Assembly: GCA_033283325.1 (NCBI GenBank)
Contig: JAWMQO010000003.1
Location: 1 to 64,000 of the forward strand
Direction of reading: 5' to 3'
From: Mangrovimicrobium sp033283325
Lineage (GTDB): Bacteria; Pseudomonadota; Gammaproteobacteria; Pseudomonadales; Halieaceae
Length of the DNA stretch: 64,000 nt
This document shows positions 1 to 7,393 of the stretch, piece after piece. The notes under the pieces are model-generated. The model saw nothing but the letters and a program-made list of their open reading frames with translations. It was not told where the DNA came from and made no database searches. The position numbers and the translations under genes were made by a program. Within the stretch, counting starts at the first letter, position 1, and each line of letters begins with the position of its first letter.

Positions 1-99
1 GATTATGATCTAGGCTTCTTTGATGAGGATGAAAGCCGCGTGGAACCCGCGGCTAATCCTTTCGAACCGAAGAAAGTGTTACCTATGTCTTCGGTATAA
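1..99 (+). CDS. C-terminal fragment of a probable transposase (partial)
   Basis: Frame 1 is open from the window edge to a TAA at 97-99 and gives 32 residues beginning DYDLGFFDEDESRVEP and ending KKVLPMSSV. The acidic stretch followed by a proline-rich ending resembles, from memory, the C-termini of integrase-core (DDE) transposases. The stop codon falls at the end of the first unit of the tandem 25-bp repeat at 73-122, as expected for a transposase gene that runs into the terminal repeats of its own insertion sequence. The catalytic part lies outside the window, so the family (IS21-like or IS481-like) cannot be decided. It may instead be a chance open frame. Confidence 0.45.
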   Translation, partial: DYDLGFFDEDESRVEPAANPFEPKKVLPMSSV

Positions 100-122
100 A
101 GTGCAACCCATGTGTTCGGTAT
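73..122. repeat. Tandem 25-bp direct repeat, probable insertion-sequence end
   Basis: Two adjacent 25-bp units (73-97 and 98-122) match at 21 of 25 positions. Both begin AAAGTG and end TTCGGTAT. Multiple short repeats just inside the tip are typical of IS21-type ends. The second unit is followed only 15 bp later by the CCA end of tRNA-Asp, so an element appears to have inserted directly downstream of that tRNA gene. Confidence 0.6.
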
Positions 123-137
123 GCACCTTTTCGTATA

Positions 138-214
138 TGGCGGACCGGACGGGACTCGAACCCGCGACCTCCGGCGTGACAGGCCGGCATTCTAACCAAC
201 TGAACTACCGGTCC
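138..214 (-). tRNA. tRNA-Asp (anticodon GTC), CCA encoded
   Basis: The reverse strand folds into a 77-nt cloverleaf: acceptor GGACCGG/CCGGTCC, D arm with AGTTCAGTTGGTT, anticodon arm CCGGC-CTGTCAC-GCCGG with anticodon GTC, T loop GGGTTCGAGTCCC, and an encoded CCA at 138-140. It is the second gene of a two-tRNA unit, 28 bp downstream of tRNA-Val. Confidence 0.97.
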
Positions 215-242
215 AAATTCGGTAGATTTTCGTTTCGGTAAG

Positions 243-318
243 TGGTGGGTGATGACGGGATCGAACCGCCGACCCTCTGCTTGTAAGGCAGATGCTCTCC
301 CAGCTGAGCTAATCACCC
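243..318 (-). tRNA. tRNA-Val (anticodon TAC), CCA encoded
   Basis: The reverse strand gives a 76-nt cloverleaf: acceptor GGGTGAT/ATCACCC, D arm TTAGCTCAGCTGGGAGAG, anticodon arm TCTGC-CTTACAA-GCAGA with anticodon TAC, T arm GGTTCGATCCC, and CCA encoded at 243-245. It precedes tRNA-Asp on the same strand and is probably co-transcribed with it. Confidence 0.97.
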
Positions 319-492
319 CCGAACCGAGACCGCGCATTATAGAGATTTCGCCTTGGCTGTCAAACGTTCCGGTGCAAAAAACTTTTCACATTCCGCTACA
401 CTGAAACAGCGCCGCTTTTGGTAGTAAAATCCGCGCCCCCGAGCGCGCCGCCAGGCGATTGCGAGCGCCCCAGCAGAAGGTGGAAACCAGGC

Positions 493-849
493 ATGGAAAT
501 CTACAAGGACTTTCACTTCGAGGCGGCCCACCGGCTTCCCAATGTTCCCGAAGGCCACAAGTGTGCCCGTTTGCACGGCCACTCCTTCCACGTGCGCCTG
601 ACCGTCGCCGGCGAGGCGGAGGAGCCCAGTGGCTGGGTGATGGATTTCTCCGACATCAAGGCCGCCTTCAAGCCGATACTGGCGCGCCTGGATCATTACT
701 ACCTGAACGAGATTCCCGGACTGGAGAATCCTACCAGTGAGAATATCGCCCGCTGGATCTGGGGCCAGTTGCAGGGAATCCTGCCCGGCCTCAGCGCGGT
801 GGAGATACGCGAAACCTGCACGAGCGGATGTATCTACCGCGGCGATTGA
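493..849 (+). CDS. queD: 6-carboxy-5,6,7,8-tetrahydropterin synthase (QueD/PTPS family)
   Basis: This 118-residue protein is of normal length for QueD, which converts 7,8-dihydroneopterin triphosphate to 6-carboxytetrahydropterin, the first committed step of 7-deazaguanine (queuosine) synthesis. Zinc-ligand candidates are His13 (EAAHRLP) and His28/His30 (LHGHSF). Cys24 is in the catalytic position (GHKCARLHGH). The C-terminal VEIRET carries the conserved Glu. I chose the ATG at 493, which starts the family motif MEIYKDF and has AGAAGG 12 nt upstream. An in-frame extension to 418 is proline-rich and has no homology signature. It stands alone between the tRNA pair and the origin-like region. 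Confidence 0.93.
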   Translation: MEIYKDFHFEAAHRLPNVPEGHKCARLHGHSFHVRLTVAGEAEEPSGWVMDFSDIKAAFKPILARLDHYYLNEIPGLENPTSENIARWIWGQLQGILPGLSAVEIRETCTSGCIYRGD

Positions 850-879
850 GAGGCCTGTCTTTTTTCGGTAACACTGCTG

Positions 880-1265
880 CAAAGTACTTGACGTATTTTT
901 TTAATCTACGAATACAGTATTTTCCCGCATTCCGCCTGCTCACAAGGGGCTCGACATTTTCCTCACTGTTTCCGAAAAGTGAGAACGGTTACCGCGCGTA
1001 GCATTTCGCGAAATGTTATACACACCGATGAACTGGTCACAAAAGATTCACAGGCTTATCTCGCCAAGCACCCTGCCGGCTTTAACAAAATACCATATGT
1101 ATTTGTTTTTATTGCTCTTTTTGTATTTGTTCGTTTTTTAATCAATCCGTCACAAATGCGAAGGCATAGGCACCTGAGGCTCCGTTAAACAAATTACCCA
1201 CCGACTTATCCACAGAATCTGTGGAAAACTGGACATCTGGCGAGCCCGCCCTGTGTGTATACAAG
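880..1265. other. Gene-free AT-rich region with DnaA boxes (candidate replication origin or DnaA-binding locus)
   Basis: The 460 bp between queD and the DUF3301 gene hold no convincing gene. DnaA-box matches to TTATNCACA occur at 1016-1024 (TTATACACA) and 1206-1214 (TTATCCACA). Variants on the opposite strand are at 1220-1228 (TTTTCCACA) and 1254-1262 (one mismatch). Two AT-rich tracts (about 885-925 and 1080-1145) could serve as unwinding elements. A perfect 14-bp palindrome CATTTCGCGAAATG (1002-1015) abuts the first box, and an inverted repeat CTCACT/AGTGAG lies at 962-983. dnaA, mnmG and dnaN are not nearby, so origin function is an inference. Confidence 0.5.
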
Positions 1266-1312
1266 AGAAACACCTTTGATGTGGCGGTGGGAAAGCGCGA
1301 GTGGCGAGGGGT

Positions 1313-1639
1313 TCAGTGCAATACTTGCGGCCGTTCGGCCACGACAACCGAGAGCAGGCGCTTGCCCAGCATGATCACGTGCCCCTGGCGACGCTCGACA
1401 CCGTCCAGGCTGTACTCGAAGCGGTACTGCCGCCAGACCCGCCACTGCCCGCCCCGGTCGCGGCTCATGGAGATTTTCTGGATCTGCACCGATTCGTCCA
1501 GCAACTGGTAGCCGTCGCGCCGGCTGGCGGCCTGGACCTGTTGCAGGGCGAGTTCGCGGATGCGAATGGAAGAGAAGATGTACAGGGCCACCGCGCCAAC
1601 CAGGAACACCAGCAGGACTTCACCCAGACTGAAATACAT
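1313..1639 (-). CDS. DUF3301 domain-containing membrane-anchored protein
   Basis: A 108-residue protein with one N-terminal membrane helix (SLGEVLLVFLVGAVALYIF) followed by a basic, soluble domain containing WRVWRQYRFEYS and a GHVIMLGKRL ending. This is the layout of DUF3301, a family of gammaproteobacterial proteins without assigned function. The ATG at 1639 is preceded by GAGGGA; the longer frame up to 1735 overlaps the neighbouring hydrolase and is unlikely. It starts 10 bp after the stop of the alpha/beta hydrolase, so the two probably form an operon. Confidence 0.75.
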   Translation of the reverse strand: MYFSLGEVLLVFLVGAVALYIFSSIRIRELALQQVQAASRRDGYQLLDESVQIQKISMSRDRGGQWRVWRQYRFEYSLDGVERRQGHVIMLGKRLLSVVVAERPQVLH

Positions 1640-1649
1640 GGCGGCTCCC

Positions 1650-2444
1650 TCAGGCTCCAGTAGCGTGGGCATCGATGAAACGCCCCACGATGCGATTGAA
1701 CTGTTCGGGCTGCTCGGCGTGCAGCCAGTGGCCACAGCCAGGCATCACCTTCATTTCCGCCTGCGGGAACAAGGCAGTCACCTGCTCGCGGTGCTCGGGC
1801 AGGATGTAGTCCGAGGCCCCGCCCTTCACGAACAGGGTCGGGCCAACGAACTGCCGCCCCGGGCGCGGCGCGCCACGCACCGCGGCGTAGTTCTCTCTCA
1901 GGGCTCGGAGATTGAAGCGCCAGTCGTAAGTGCCGTCAGCCTGCCGCTGCAGGCTCATCAGCAGGAACTGAACCACGCCGGGCTCGTCGAGGCAGCGCGC
2001 CATGATCTGGCCGGCCTCGTCGCGCGAACCCACGCCCGCTTCCGCCACCGCCTCCAGGGCCGCGAATATGCTGTCGTGTCCCCCGTCCGGGTATTCAACC
2101 GGCGCGATGTCAGCCACCACCAGGGCGCGCACCTTTTCCGGCCGGGCCAGCGCCAGTTCCATCATGACCTTGCCGCCCAGGCTGTGGCCGACACAGGCGG
2201 CACTGGCCAGTTGCTGCTCGTCCATCCACCGCCCCAATAGTTCGCCCATATCGGCGGGACCCGCGTCGTCGACCCAGCCGGAACGCCCGTGATTGGGCAG
2301 GTCCAGGCTGTATACCGTGTAGCGGTCGGAAAGCGAACGCGCCAGCGCGCCGAGGTTGGAACCGGCGCCGAACAGCCCGTGCAGCAGGATTACGGCGGGA
2401 CCCGCCCCCGCGGTGCTGTGCCAGATTGGAGATTTTGCTACCAT
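1650..2444 (-). CDS. Alpha/beta-fold hydrolase (YbfF-like esterase)
   Basis: A 264-residue alpha/beta hydrolase of unknown natural substrate. Visible elements are the oxyanion motif HGLFG near residue 22, the nucleophile elbow GHSLGG near residue 86, an acid candidate in GGASDYI, and the catalytic His in GCGHWLHAEQP close to the C-terminus. Length and motifs fit the YbfF group of acyl-CoA/short-chain esterases. It is transcribed divergently from the lipoprotein gene, with about 30 bp between the starts, and runs into the DUF3301 gene. Confidence 0.85.
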   Translation of the reverse strand: MVAKSPIWHSTAGAGPAVILLHGLFGAGSNLGALARSLSDRYTVYSLDLPNHGRSGWVDDAGPADMGELLGRWMDEQQLASAACVGHSLGGKVMMELALARPEKVRALVVADIAPVEYPDGGHDSIFAALEAVAEAGVGSRDEAGQIMARCLDEPGVVQFLLMSLQRQADGTYDWRFNLRALRENYAAVRGAPRPGRQFVGPTLFVKGGASDYILPEHREQVTALFPQAEMKVMPGCGHWLHAEQPEQFNRIVGRFIDAHATGA

Positions 2445-2474
2445 GCCTCACTCGTTGATTTGATGGATTTCACC

Positions 2475-3254
2475 ATGCTTCACCCCTTTCGCAAGGGCCT
2501 GCTGCTCTTGACTGCCGGCCTCCTGCTCAGCGCCTGTGCGGGCACCCCGACCTACAACCCGACAACATTCCAGTATGAAATCGATGCGGAAAGAATTGCC
2601 GCGGATAATATCAGGACTGTGGTCATCCCTCACGTCAACCTCGGCCCGCCCTCGCGCAACTACCTCGAGGAGGCGGCACCGCGCATCGACGGCCAGGTGA
2701 GCGCCTACCTGAAGGAACAGGGGTACAAGGTGCTTCCCCAGCGGGAATTCGAACAGCGCTGGAACACCGCCGTACGCGCCTATGGCGATCCAGTGGACCC
2801 CACCACCGGCCGCACCAACATGAAATCCTTCTCCCTGATCATGCAGTCAGTGCGCGATGAGCTGGTGCGGGATTTCGATCTCGACGCCTTCGTCTTCACC
2901 GATCTCGTGGAAGTGGAGATCACTTTCAGCGGCGGCCTGAAGCACATCGCCCGCTGGGACGGAGTCTCCCGTGAGCCGCCGATCCAGGGCCCGGGCAACA
3001 GCGTCACCGCCGACTTCAACTGGGGTGCGCTGGCCGCCGCGGCCTCCCTGCAGGTGGCGATCTTCGACACCGAACTGCAGCGGGTCTTCTTCAGCCGCGG
3101 CGGGCTCGACGCGACCGACGCCGTGGATACCCGCAAGGACCGCTTCGCCCGGCGCCGCAGCATGCTGGAGAATGAAAGCAATATCGCTGAAGGTGTCCAC
3201 CTCGCCTTCCATCCCTTTATCGTGATGGAAGACTGGCCCGGCAATCCCGAATGA
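2475..3254 (+). CDS. Lipoprotein of unknown function
   Basis: A 259-residue protein with a clear lipoprotein signal: MLHPFRKG, a leucine-rich core, and the lipobox LLSAC with Cys21. The mature part has no family I recognise. It contains a segment reading VVIPHVNLGPPSRNYLEEAAP and ends in VHLAFHPFIVMEDWPGNPE. An in-frame ATG at 2463 would add four residues; neither start has a strong ribosome-binding site. Export to the outer membrane is likely because residue 2 of the mature protein is Ala rather than Asp. Confidence 0.75.
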   Translation: MLHPFRKGLLLLTAGLLLSACAGTPTYNPTTFQYEIDAERIAADNIRTVVIPHVNLGPPSRNYLEEAAPRIDGQVSAYLKEQGYKVLPQREFEQRWNTAVRAYGDPVDPTTGRTNMKSFSLIMQSVRDELVRDFDLDAFVFTDLVEVEITFSGGLKHIARWDGVSREPPIQGPGNSVTADFNWGALAAAASLQVAIFDTELQRVFFSRGGLDATDAVDTRKDRFARRRSMLENESNIAEGVHLAFHPFIVMEDWPGNPE

Positions 3255-3269
3255 GGCCTTCCGGGCCGA

Positions 3270-3827
3270 CTACCACTCGCTGACGTAGTCTGCGACTTCC
3301 ATCCGCGGCAGCGGGCGAACCTCGCCGTCGCGGGTGCCGAGGTAGAGAAAACCGGCAATCTCCTCGCTATCCGCCAGGCCCATCATGCCCATCAGGTTGC
3401 GGTCGAAGGCCACCTCCCCGGTGCGCCAGATGCCCGCGTAGCCGAGGGCTTCCGCCGCCAGCAGCAGGCCGTGGGCGGCACAGCCTGCGGAGAGGCGCTG
3501 TTCAACGTGAGGTACCTTGGGGTGCTCTGACAGGCGGGTCACGACCACCACTACCAGCGGCGCCCGCAGTGGCGCGTTCATGGCCTTTTCCTGGGCCGCC
3601 TGGTCCGCCTCCGGATTGCGCAGCAACAAGGCCTCGCGAAACAGCTGGCCGAGCTCCGCCCGGCGCTCCCCCGCCACGCAGAGAAAGCGCCAGGGCCGCA
3701 GGCGCGCGTGGTCCGGGGCGCGCATCGCGGCGGCGAACATGGTGTCGAGTTCCTCCGCGGAAGGGGCCGGCCCGGTCAGGCGGCTGGCGGAACTGCGCTG
3801 GGAGAGGAAGTGGAGGATCTCGTTCAT
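3270..3827 (-). CDS. NAD(P)H nitroreductase (YdjA-like flavoprotein)
   Basis: A 185-residue single-domain nitroreductase. It begins with QRSSASRLTGPAPS, the N-terminal FMN-phosphate-binding region, followed by AMRAPDHARLRPWRF, the YdjA signature. Later come SAGCAAHGLLLAAEALGYAGIWRTG and GFLYLGT, which form the rest of the flavin pocket. These enzymes use FMN and NAD(P)H to reduce nitro compounds or quinones; the physiological substrate is not known. It converges on the lipoprotein gene, with only 15 bp between the stops. Confidence 0.88.
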   Translation of the reverse strand: MNEILHFLSQRSSASRLTGPAPSAEELDTMFAAAMRAPDHARLRPWRFLCVAGERRAELGQLFREALLLRNPEADQAAQEKAMNAPLRAPLVVVVVTRLSEHPKVPHVEQRLSAGCAAHGLLLAAEALGYAGIWRTGEVAFDRNLMGMMGLADSEEIAGFLYLGTRDGEVRPLPRMEVADYVSEW

Positions 3828-3878
3828 AAATATTCGTTGCTGGCTTGCGTTGGTAACTGCTGTTGTTGACTCAAGGGC

Positions 3879-4064
3879 TCAGTGGGATTTTACCCGGGTT
3901 TTACCGCAGCGGCTGCAGCGATAAACGGTCACAAGCTTACCCTGTTTGACGTCGAACTGCTTCGCCTTGTCGACCTCCCACTTGTGGTGGTTGTTGCGGC
4001 ACAGGGTGTTACCCCGCTGCTTGTCCTGCGATTTGGGGCGCTTGAAGGGCAGGATATCGGCCAT
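3879..4064 (-). CDS. Small conserved protein with a C-terminal CxxC motif
   Basis: A 61-residue basic protein beginning MADILPFKRPKSQDKQRGNTLC and ending TVYRCSRCGKTRVKSH. The pattern of an upstream Cys, a His-rich stretch (NNHHKW) and a downstream CSRCG suggests a small zinc ribbon. Its ATG overlaps the TAA of glpK (TAATG), so it is translationally coupled to the glycerol kinase. Function is unknown; nucleic-acid or metal binding is only an inference from the ribbon and basic charge. Confidence 0.7.
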   Translation of the reverse strand: MADILPFKRPKSQDKQRGNTLCRNNHHKWEVDKAKQFDVKQGKLVTVYRCSRCGKTRVKSH

Positions 4065-5554
4065 TAGAGGAGTGTGCGACGCAGGGCGTCGTTCCAGGAA
4101 GTGAGCCGCTCGCGGCGCGCCCTGGCGCTCATCCCGACGGCGAATTCCCGCTCAGCGGCCCAGATGGCGCGAATGTCGCGCTGACCGGACCAGAGGCCCA
4201 CCCCCAGGCCGGCGAGATAGCAGGCCCCCGCCACCGTGGTCTCGATGACCTGGGGCCGGATGAGCTTGCGCCCGAGTACGTCCGCCTGGATCTGCATCAG
4301 CAGATTGTTCGCCGCCGCCCCGCCGTCCACCCGCAGGGGCTTCATGCGCCGGCCGAGCTCTTCCTCCATGGCGCGCAGGATGTCGGCATTCTGCAGCGCC
4401 ATGGCATCCAGGGTGGCGCGGGCGATGTGCCCGCTGGTGCTGCCCCGGGTGAGGCCGGTGATGGTGCCGCGGGCCTCTGGCGCCCAGTGCGGCGCACCGA
4501 GGCCGGTGAGGGCGGGCACGAATTCCACCCCGCCGTGGTCTTCGACAGTGCGTGCCAGCTTTTCCACCTCGGGGGATTTGCGGATGATGCCGAGACCATC
4601 GCGCAGCCACTGTACCGCCGCGCCACAGACGAAGGCCCCGCCCTCCAGGGCATAGACCGGCTTGCTGCGCTCGCCGAGGCGCCAGGCGACGGTGCTGAGC
4701 AGCCCGGCGCGTGAGCGCAGTACTTCATCGCCGGCATTCATGACGATGAACGAGCCCGTGCCGAAAGTGCATTTCGCCTCGCCGCGACTGAAACAGGCCT
4801 GGCCGAAGAGCGCCGCCTGCTGGTCACCGGCCATTCCGGAGATCGGGATGCCGTCCGGCAGGCCGGGCACACCTCGCGTCGTGGCGATCGGGCCGCTGCA
4901 GGGCACGATGCGCGGCAGTATCTGGGCGGGCACCTCGAACAGTTCGAGCATTTCCTGGTCCCAGCTGCCGTGCTCCAGGTTCATCAGGGAGGTGCGCGAG
5001 GCGTTGGATATGTCGGTGACATGCTCGGCGCCGCCACTGAGGCGCCACACCAGGTAGCTGTCGACAGTGCCCGCTCGGACACGGCCGCGGGACAGTTTGC
5101 CTTTTATGCCAGGGGTGTTGTTCAGCAGCCAGCGGAACTTGCTGGCGGAGAAATAGGGATCCAGCACCAGGCCGGTGCGCCGCCGGATGAGCTTCTCGTG
5201 GCCGTCGCTGTGCAGTTTCTCGCAGAAATCGGTGGTCCTGCGGCACTGCCAGACGATGGCGTTGTTGAGGGCCTCTCCGCTGTCCCGGTCCCAGAGAATC
5301 GAGGTCTCGCGCTGGTTGGTGATGCCGATGGCGACGATATCGGAGGGCTTGCAGATCTTCTTGCGAAAAATGGCGCGAATGCCCTTGAGCACCGAGGCCC
5401 AGATCTCGTCCGGTCGATGCTCCACCCAGCCTGGCCGGGGATAGATTTGCGGAAACTCGTTGTTGACGCTGGCGCGCAGTTTCCCCTTCGCATCCATCAG
5501 GGCGACCGTACTGCCCGTGGTTCCCTGGTCGATCGCCAGCACAAATCCCGCCAT
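4064..5554 (-). CDS. glpK: Glycerol kinase
   Basis: A 496-residue FGGY-family kinase that phosphorylates glycerol to sn-glycerol 3-phosphate in the cytoplasm. Motifs include the N-terminal phosphate loop LAIDQGTTGSTVAL, the substrate region NQRETSILWDRDSG, FKW-type residues KFRWLLNN, GMAGDQQAALFGQ, and the C-terminal DGGAAANNLLMQIQAD. Length is as expected. No glpF, glpD or glpR is next to it, so it is separated from the usual regulon genes. It is followed by, and overlaps, the small CxxC protein. Confidence 0.95.
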   Translation of the reverse strand: MAGFVLAIDQGTTGSTVALMDAKGKLRASVNNEFPQIYPRPGWVEHRPDEIWASVLKGIRAIFRKKICKPSDIVAIGITNQRETSILWDRDSGEALNNAIVWQCRRTTDFCEKLHSDGHEKLIRRRTGLVLDPYFSASKFRWLLNNTPGIKGKLSRGRVRAGTVDSYLVWRLSGGAEHVTDISNASRTSLMNLEHGSWDQEMLELFEVPAQILPRIVPCSGPIATTRGVPGLPDGIPISGMAGDQQAALFGQACFSRGEAKCTFGTGSFIVMNAGDEVLRSRAGLLSTVAWRLGERSKPVYALEGGAFVCGAAVQWLRDGLGIIRKSPEVEKLARTVEDHGGVEFVPALTGLGAPHWAPEARGTITGLTRGSTSGHIARATLDAMALQNADILRAMEEELGRRMKPLRVDGGAAANNLLMQIQADVLGRKLIRPQVIETTVAGACYLAGLGVGLWSGQRDIRAIWAAEREFAVGMSARARRERLTSWNDALRRTLL

Positions 5555-5720
5555 TACCCTCTCCCTGTGTTGAGTTGTCCCGCGAGTTGAGCGCTGCGCG
5601 GCACGCCCGCGGTGATCTGCTTCAATTCGTTAGACTACGTGATCGACGGGCACCTTGTCATCGGGTGAAGGGGCCATAGGGGAACAGGGGACAGGGACAA
5701 AGGCCAGGGCAGAAAGACAC

Positions 5721-5750
5721 ACGGCGCCTGGCGGGGAAGCCAGGCGCCGT
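5721..5750 (-). terminator. Perfect 12-bp hairpin downstream of the aldehyde dehydrogenase
   Basis: Arms 5721-5732 (ACGGCGCCTGGC) and 5739-5750 pair perfectly around a 6-nt loop. Read on the minus strand it lies about 40 bp after the dehydrogenase stop and is followed by GTGTCTTT, a weak U-tract. It probably ends that transcript. Confidence 0.6.
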
Positions 5751-5773
5751 GGAGAAGGGTTGGTTCGCGCTTG

Positions 5774-5793
5774 TGGGAGCCCTGGGGCGATCA
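5774..5793. repeat. REP-like palindrome overlapping the aldehyde dehydrogenase stop codon
   Basis: The sequence TGTGGGAGCCCTGGGGCGAT shares the TGTGGGAGC head and GCGATC tail of the two units at 7324-7349 and 7368-7393, but has a shorter hairpin (GCCC/GGGC). It covers the TGA of the aldehyde dehydrogenase gene. Confidence 0.5.
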
Positions 5794-7218
5794 GCCGCCG
5801 TAGCCTTCCACCGCCTTGGTCTCGAGGAAATCGGCAAAACCGTGCTCGCCCCATTCACGACCGTTACCGGACTGCTTGTAACCGCCGAAGGGCACCGAGT
5901 AGCCACCGAAGGCGCCGTTGATCTTGACGTTCCCCGCGCGAATCCGCGCGGCGATGCGGCGGGCGTGGTCGATGTCGCCGCTCTGGATGTAGGCGGCGAG
6001 CCCGTAGGGCGTATCGTTGGCGATGGCGACCGCTTCCTCTTCGCTCTCATAGGGGATGATGGTCAGCACCGGACCGAAGATTTCCTCCCGGGCGATGGTC
6101 GCCGTGTTATCCGGCACGGAGAAGACCGTGGGGCGGACGAAGTAACCCTTGTCGATGCCCTCGGGCTTGCCGGGGCCGCCGGCCACCAGCTTCGCGCCCT
6201 CTTCCATGCCCTGGGTGATCAAACCCTGGATCTTGTCGAACTGGGCCTGGGAAACCACCGGCCCCATGCGGGTGGAATCTTCCGCCGGGTCGCCCACCGT
6301 CACGCTGGCGGCAACCCGGGCGGCAATGGCCTCGGCCTCGGCGAGCTTGCCCGCCGGTACCAGCATGCGCGAGGGCGCGTTGCAGGACTGCCCGGTGTTA
6401 CCGCACATGTGCAGCATGCCGCGGGTGACCGCCGCCTCCAGGTCTGCATCCTCGAGAATGATGTTGGGGCTCTTGCCGCCCAGTTCCTGGGCCACGCGCT
6501 TCACCGTGGGTGCCGCGTTCTGGGCTACCAGGACGCCGGCGCGGGTGGAGCCGGTGAAGGACATCATGTCCACGTCGGGGTGTTTCGACAGCGCCGCGCC
6601 CACTACCGGACCATCGCCGTTCACCATGTTGTAGACGCCGGCGGGGACGCCCGCGGCATCCATGATCTCGCTCCAGATCTGTGCCGACAGGGGCGCGATC
6701 TCGCTGGGCTTCAACACCATCGTGCAACCCACCGCCAGGGCCGGCGCCACCTTGCAGCCGATCTGGTTGACCGGCCAGTTCCAGGGCGTGATCAGTCCGC
6801 AGACACCGATGGGTTCCCTGAACACCCGGGCGTTGCCAATGACTTCCTCGAATTCGAATTCCTGCAGTACCCGCAGGGCTTCCTTGAGGTGGCCGAGGCC
6901 GGTATCCGCCTGCTCCTGCAGGGCGAACTTGTGCGGCGCGCCCATCTCCTCGCGAATGGCGGTGGCGACATCGTCGTAGCGGCGCTCGTATTCTGCGACA
7001 CAGGCTTCGAGCAATTCGATCCGCTCCTGGCGGCTGCTGCGGCCATAGCTCTCGAAGGCGCGCCTGGCGGCCGCGACCGCGCGGTCCACGTCGACTTCGG
7101 AACCCAGTGAAATCAGCCCGCAGACTTCTTCCGTTGCCGGGTTGATCACTTCGAAATCATTGGCGCTGGCGGGGTCGACCCACTGGCCGTCGATGTAGAA
7201 CTTGCGGTAGTCGCGCAT
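5791..7218 (-). CDS. NAD(P)-dependent aldehyde dehydrogenase
   Basis: A 475-residue class 3-type aldehyde dehydrogenase that oxidises an aldehyde to its acid. It shows the substrate/cofactor segment LITPWNWPVNQIGCK, the Rossmann loop MMSFTGSTRAG, the general base in QELGGKSPNIILED (about residue 245), and the nucleophile in GNTGQSCNAPSR (about residue 280). The ATG at 7218 has GGAGG at good spacing; the upstream in-frame extension is not needed. Neighbouring transporter and beta-alanine-type transaminase genes on the same strand suggest an amine or amino-acid semialdehyde as substrate, but this is inference. Confidence 0.9.
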   Translation of the reverse strand: MRDYRKFYIDGQWVDPASANDFEVINPATEEVCGLISLGSEVDVDRAVAAARRAFESYGRSSRQERIELLEACVAEYERRYDDVATAIREEMGAPHKFALQEQADTGLGHLKEALRVLQEFEFEEVIGNARVFREPIGVCGLITPWNWPVNQIGCKVAPALAVGCTMVLKPSEIAPLSAQIWSEIMDAAGVPAGVYNMVNGDGPVVGAALSKHPDVDMMSFTGSTRAGVLVAQNAAPTVKRVAQELGGKSPNIILEDADLEAAVTRGMLHMCGNTGQSCNAPSRMLVPAGKLAEAEAIAARVAASVTVGDPAEDSTRMGPVVSQAQFDKIQGLITQGMEEGAKLVAGGPGKPEGIDKGYFVRPTVFSVPDNTATIAREEIFGPVLTIIPYESEEEAVAIANDTPYGLAAYIQSGDIDHARRIAARIRAGNVKINGAFGGYSVPFGGYKQSGNGREWGEHGFADFLETKAVEGYGG

Positions 7219-7323
7219 GCAAACCTCCAGGGGAAAAGGCGAAAAATCGAAGGGAATTCTAGCACCGGGAGTATGCTGCGCTATCACCCTCGGGGGGTGT
7301 ATTGCCGGCAGGGCTATTACCTG

Positions 7324-7349
7324 TGTGGGAGCCCGCTCCGCGGGCGATC
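7324..7349. repeat. REP-type palindromic unit
   Basis: The unit reads TGTGGGAGCCCGC, a TCC loop, then GCGGGCGATC, with a perfect GCCCGC/GCGGGC stem. Head and tail match the inverted unit 7368-7393, while the stem bases differ in a compensating way. The architecture resembles Pseudomonas REP sequences. It lies between the aldehyde dehydrogenase start and the transporter stop. Confidence 0.7.
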
Positions 7350-7367
7350 AGCCGCAGTGCCAGGCAT

Positions 7368-7393
7368 GATCGCTCACAGAGTGAGCTCCTACA
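7368..7393. repeat. REP-type palindromic unit, inverted partner
   Basis: On the minus strand it reads TGTAGGAGCTCAC, loop TCT, GTGAGCGATC, with a perfect GCTCAC/GTGAGC stem. Together with 7324-7349 it forms a head-to-head pair 18 bp apart. It overlaps the TAG stop of the AEC transporter gene at 7389-7391. Confidence 0.7.

Noticed and set aside
979..1188. 69-residue open frame in the queD-DUF3301 gap
   Set aside because: It has no ribosome-binding site, has odd composition (runs of F and V from the AT-rich tract, then RRHRHLRLR), and covers the DnaA-box palindrome. It is better explained by the AT tracts.
5749..7110. Long plus-strand open frame (453 codons) antisense to the aldehyde dehydrogenase
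   Set aside because: It mirrors a strongly conserved gene, uses His/Gly/Arg-rich codons typical of high-GC antisense frames, and has no family resemblance.
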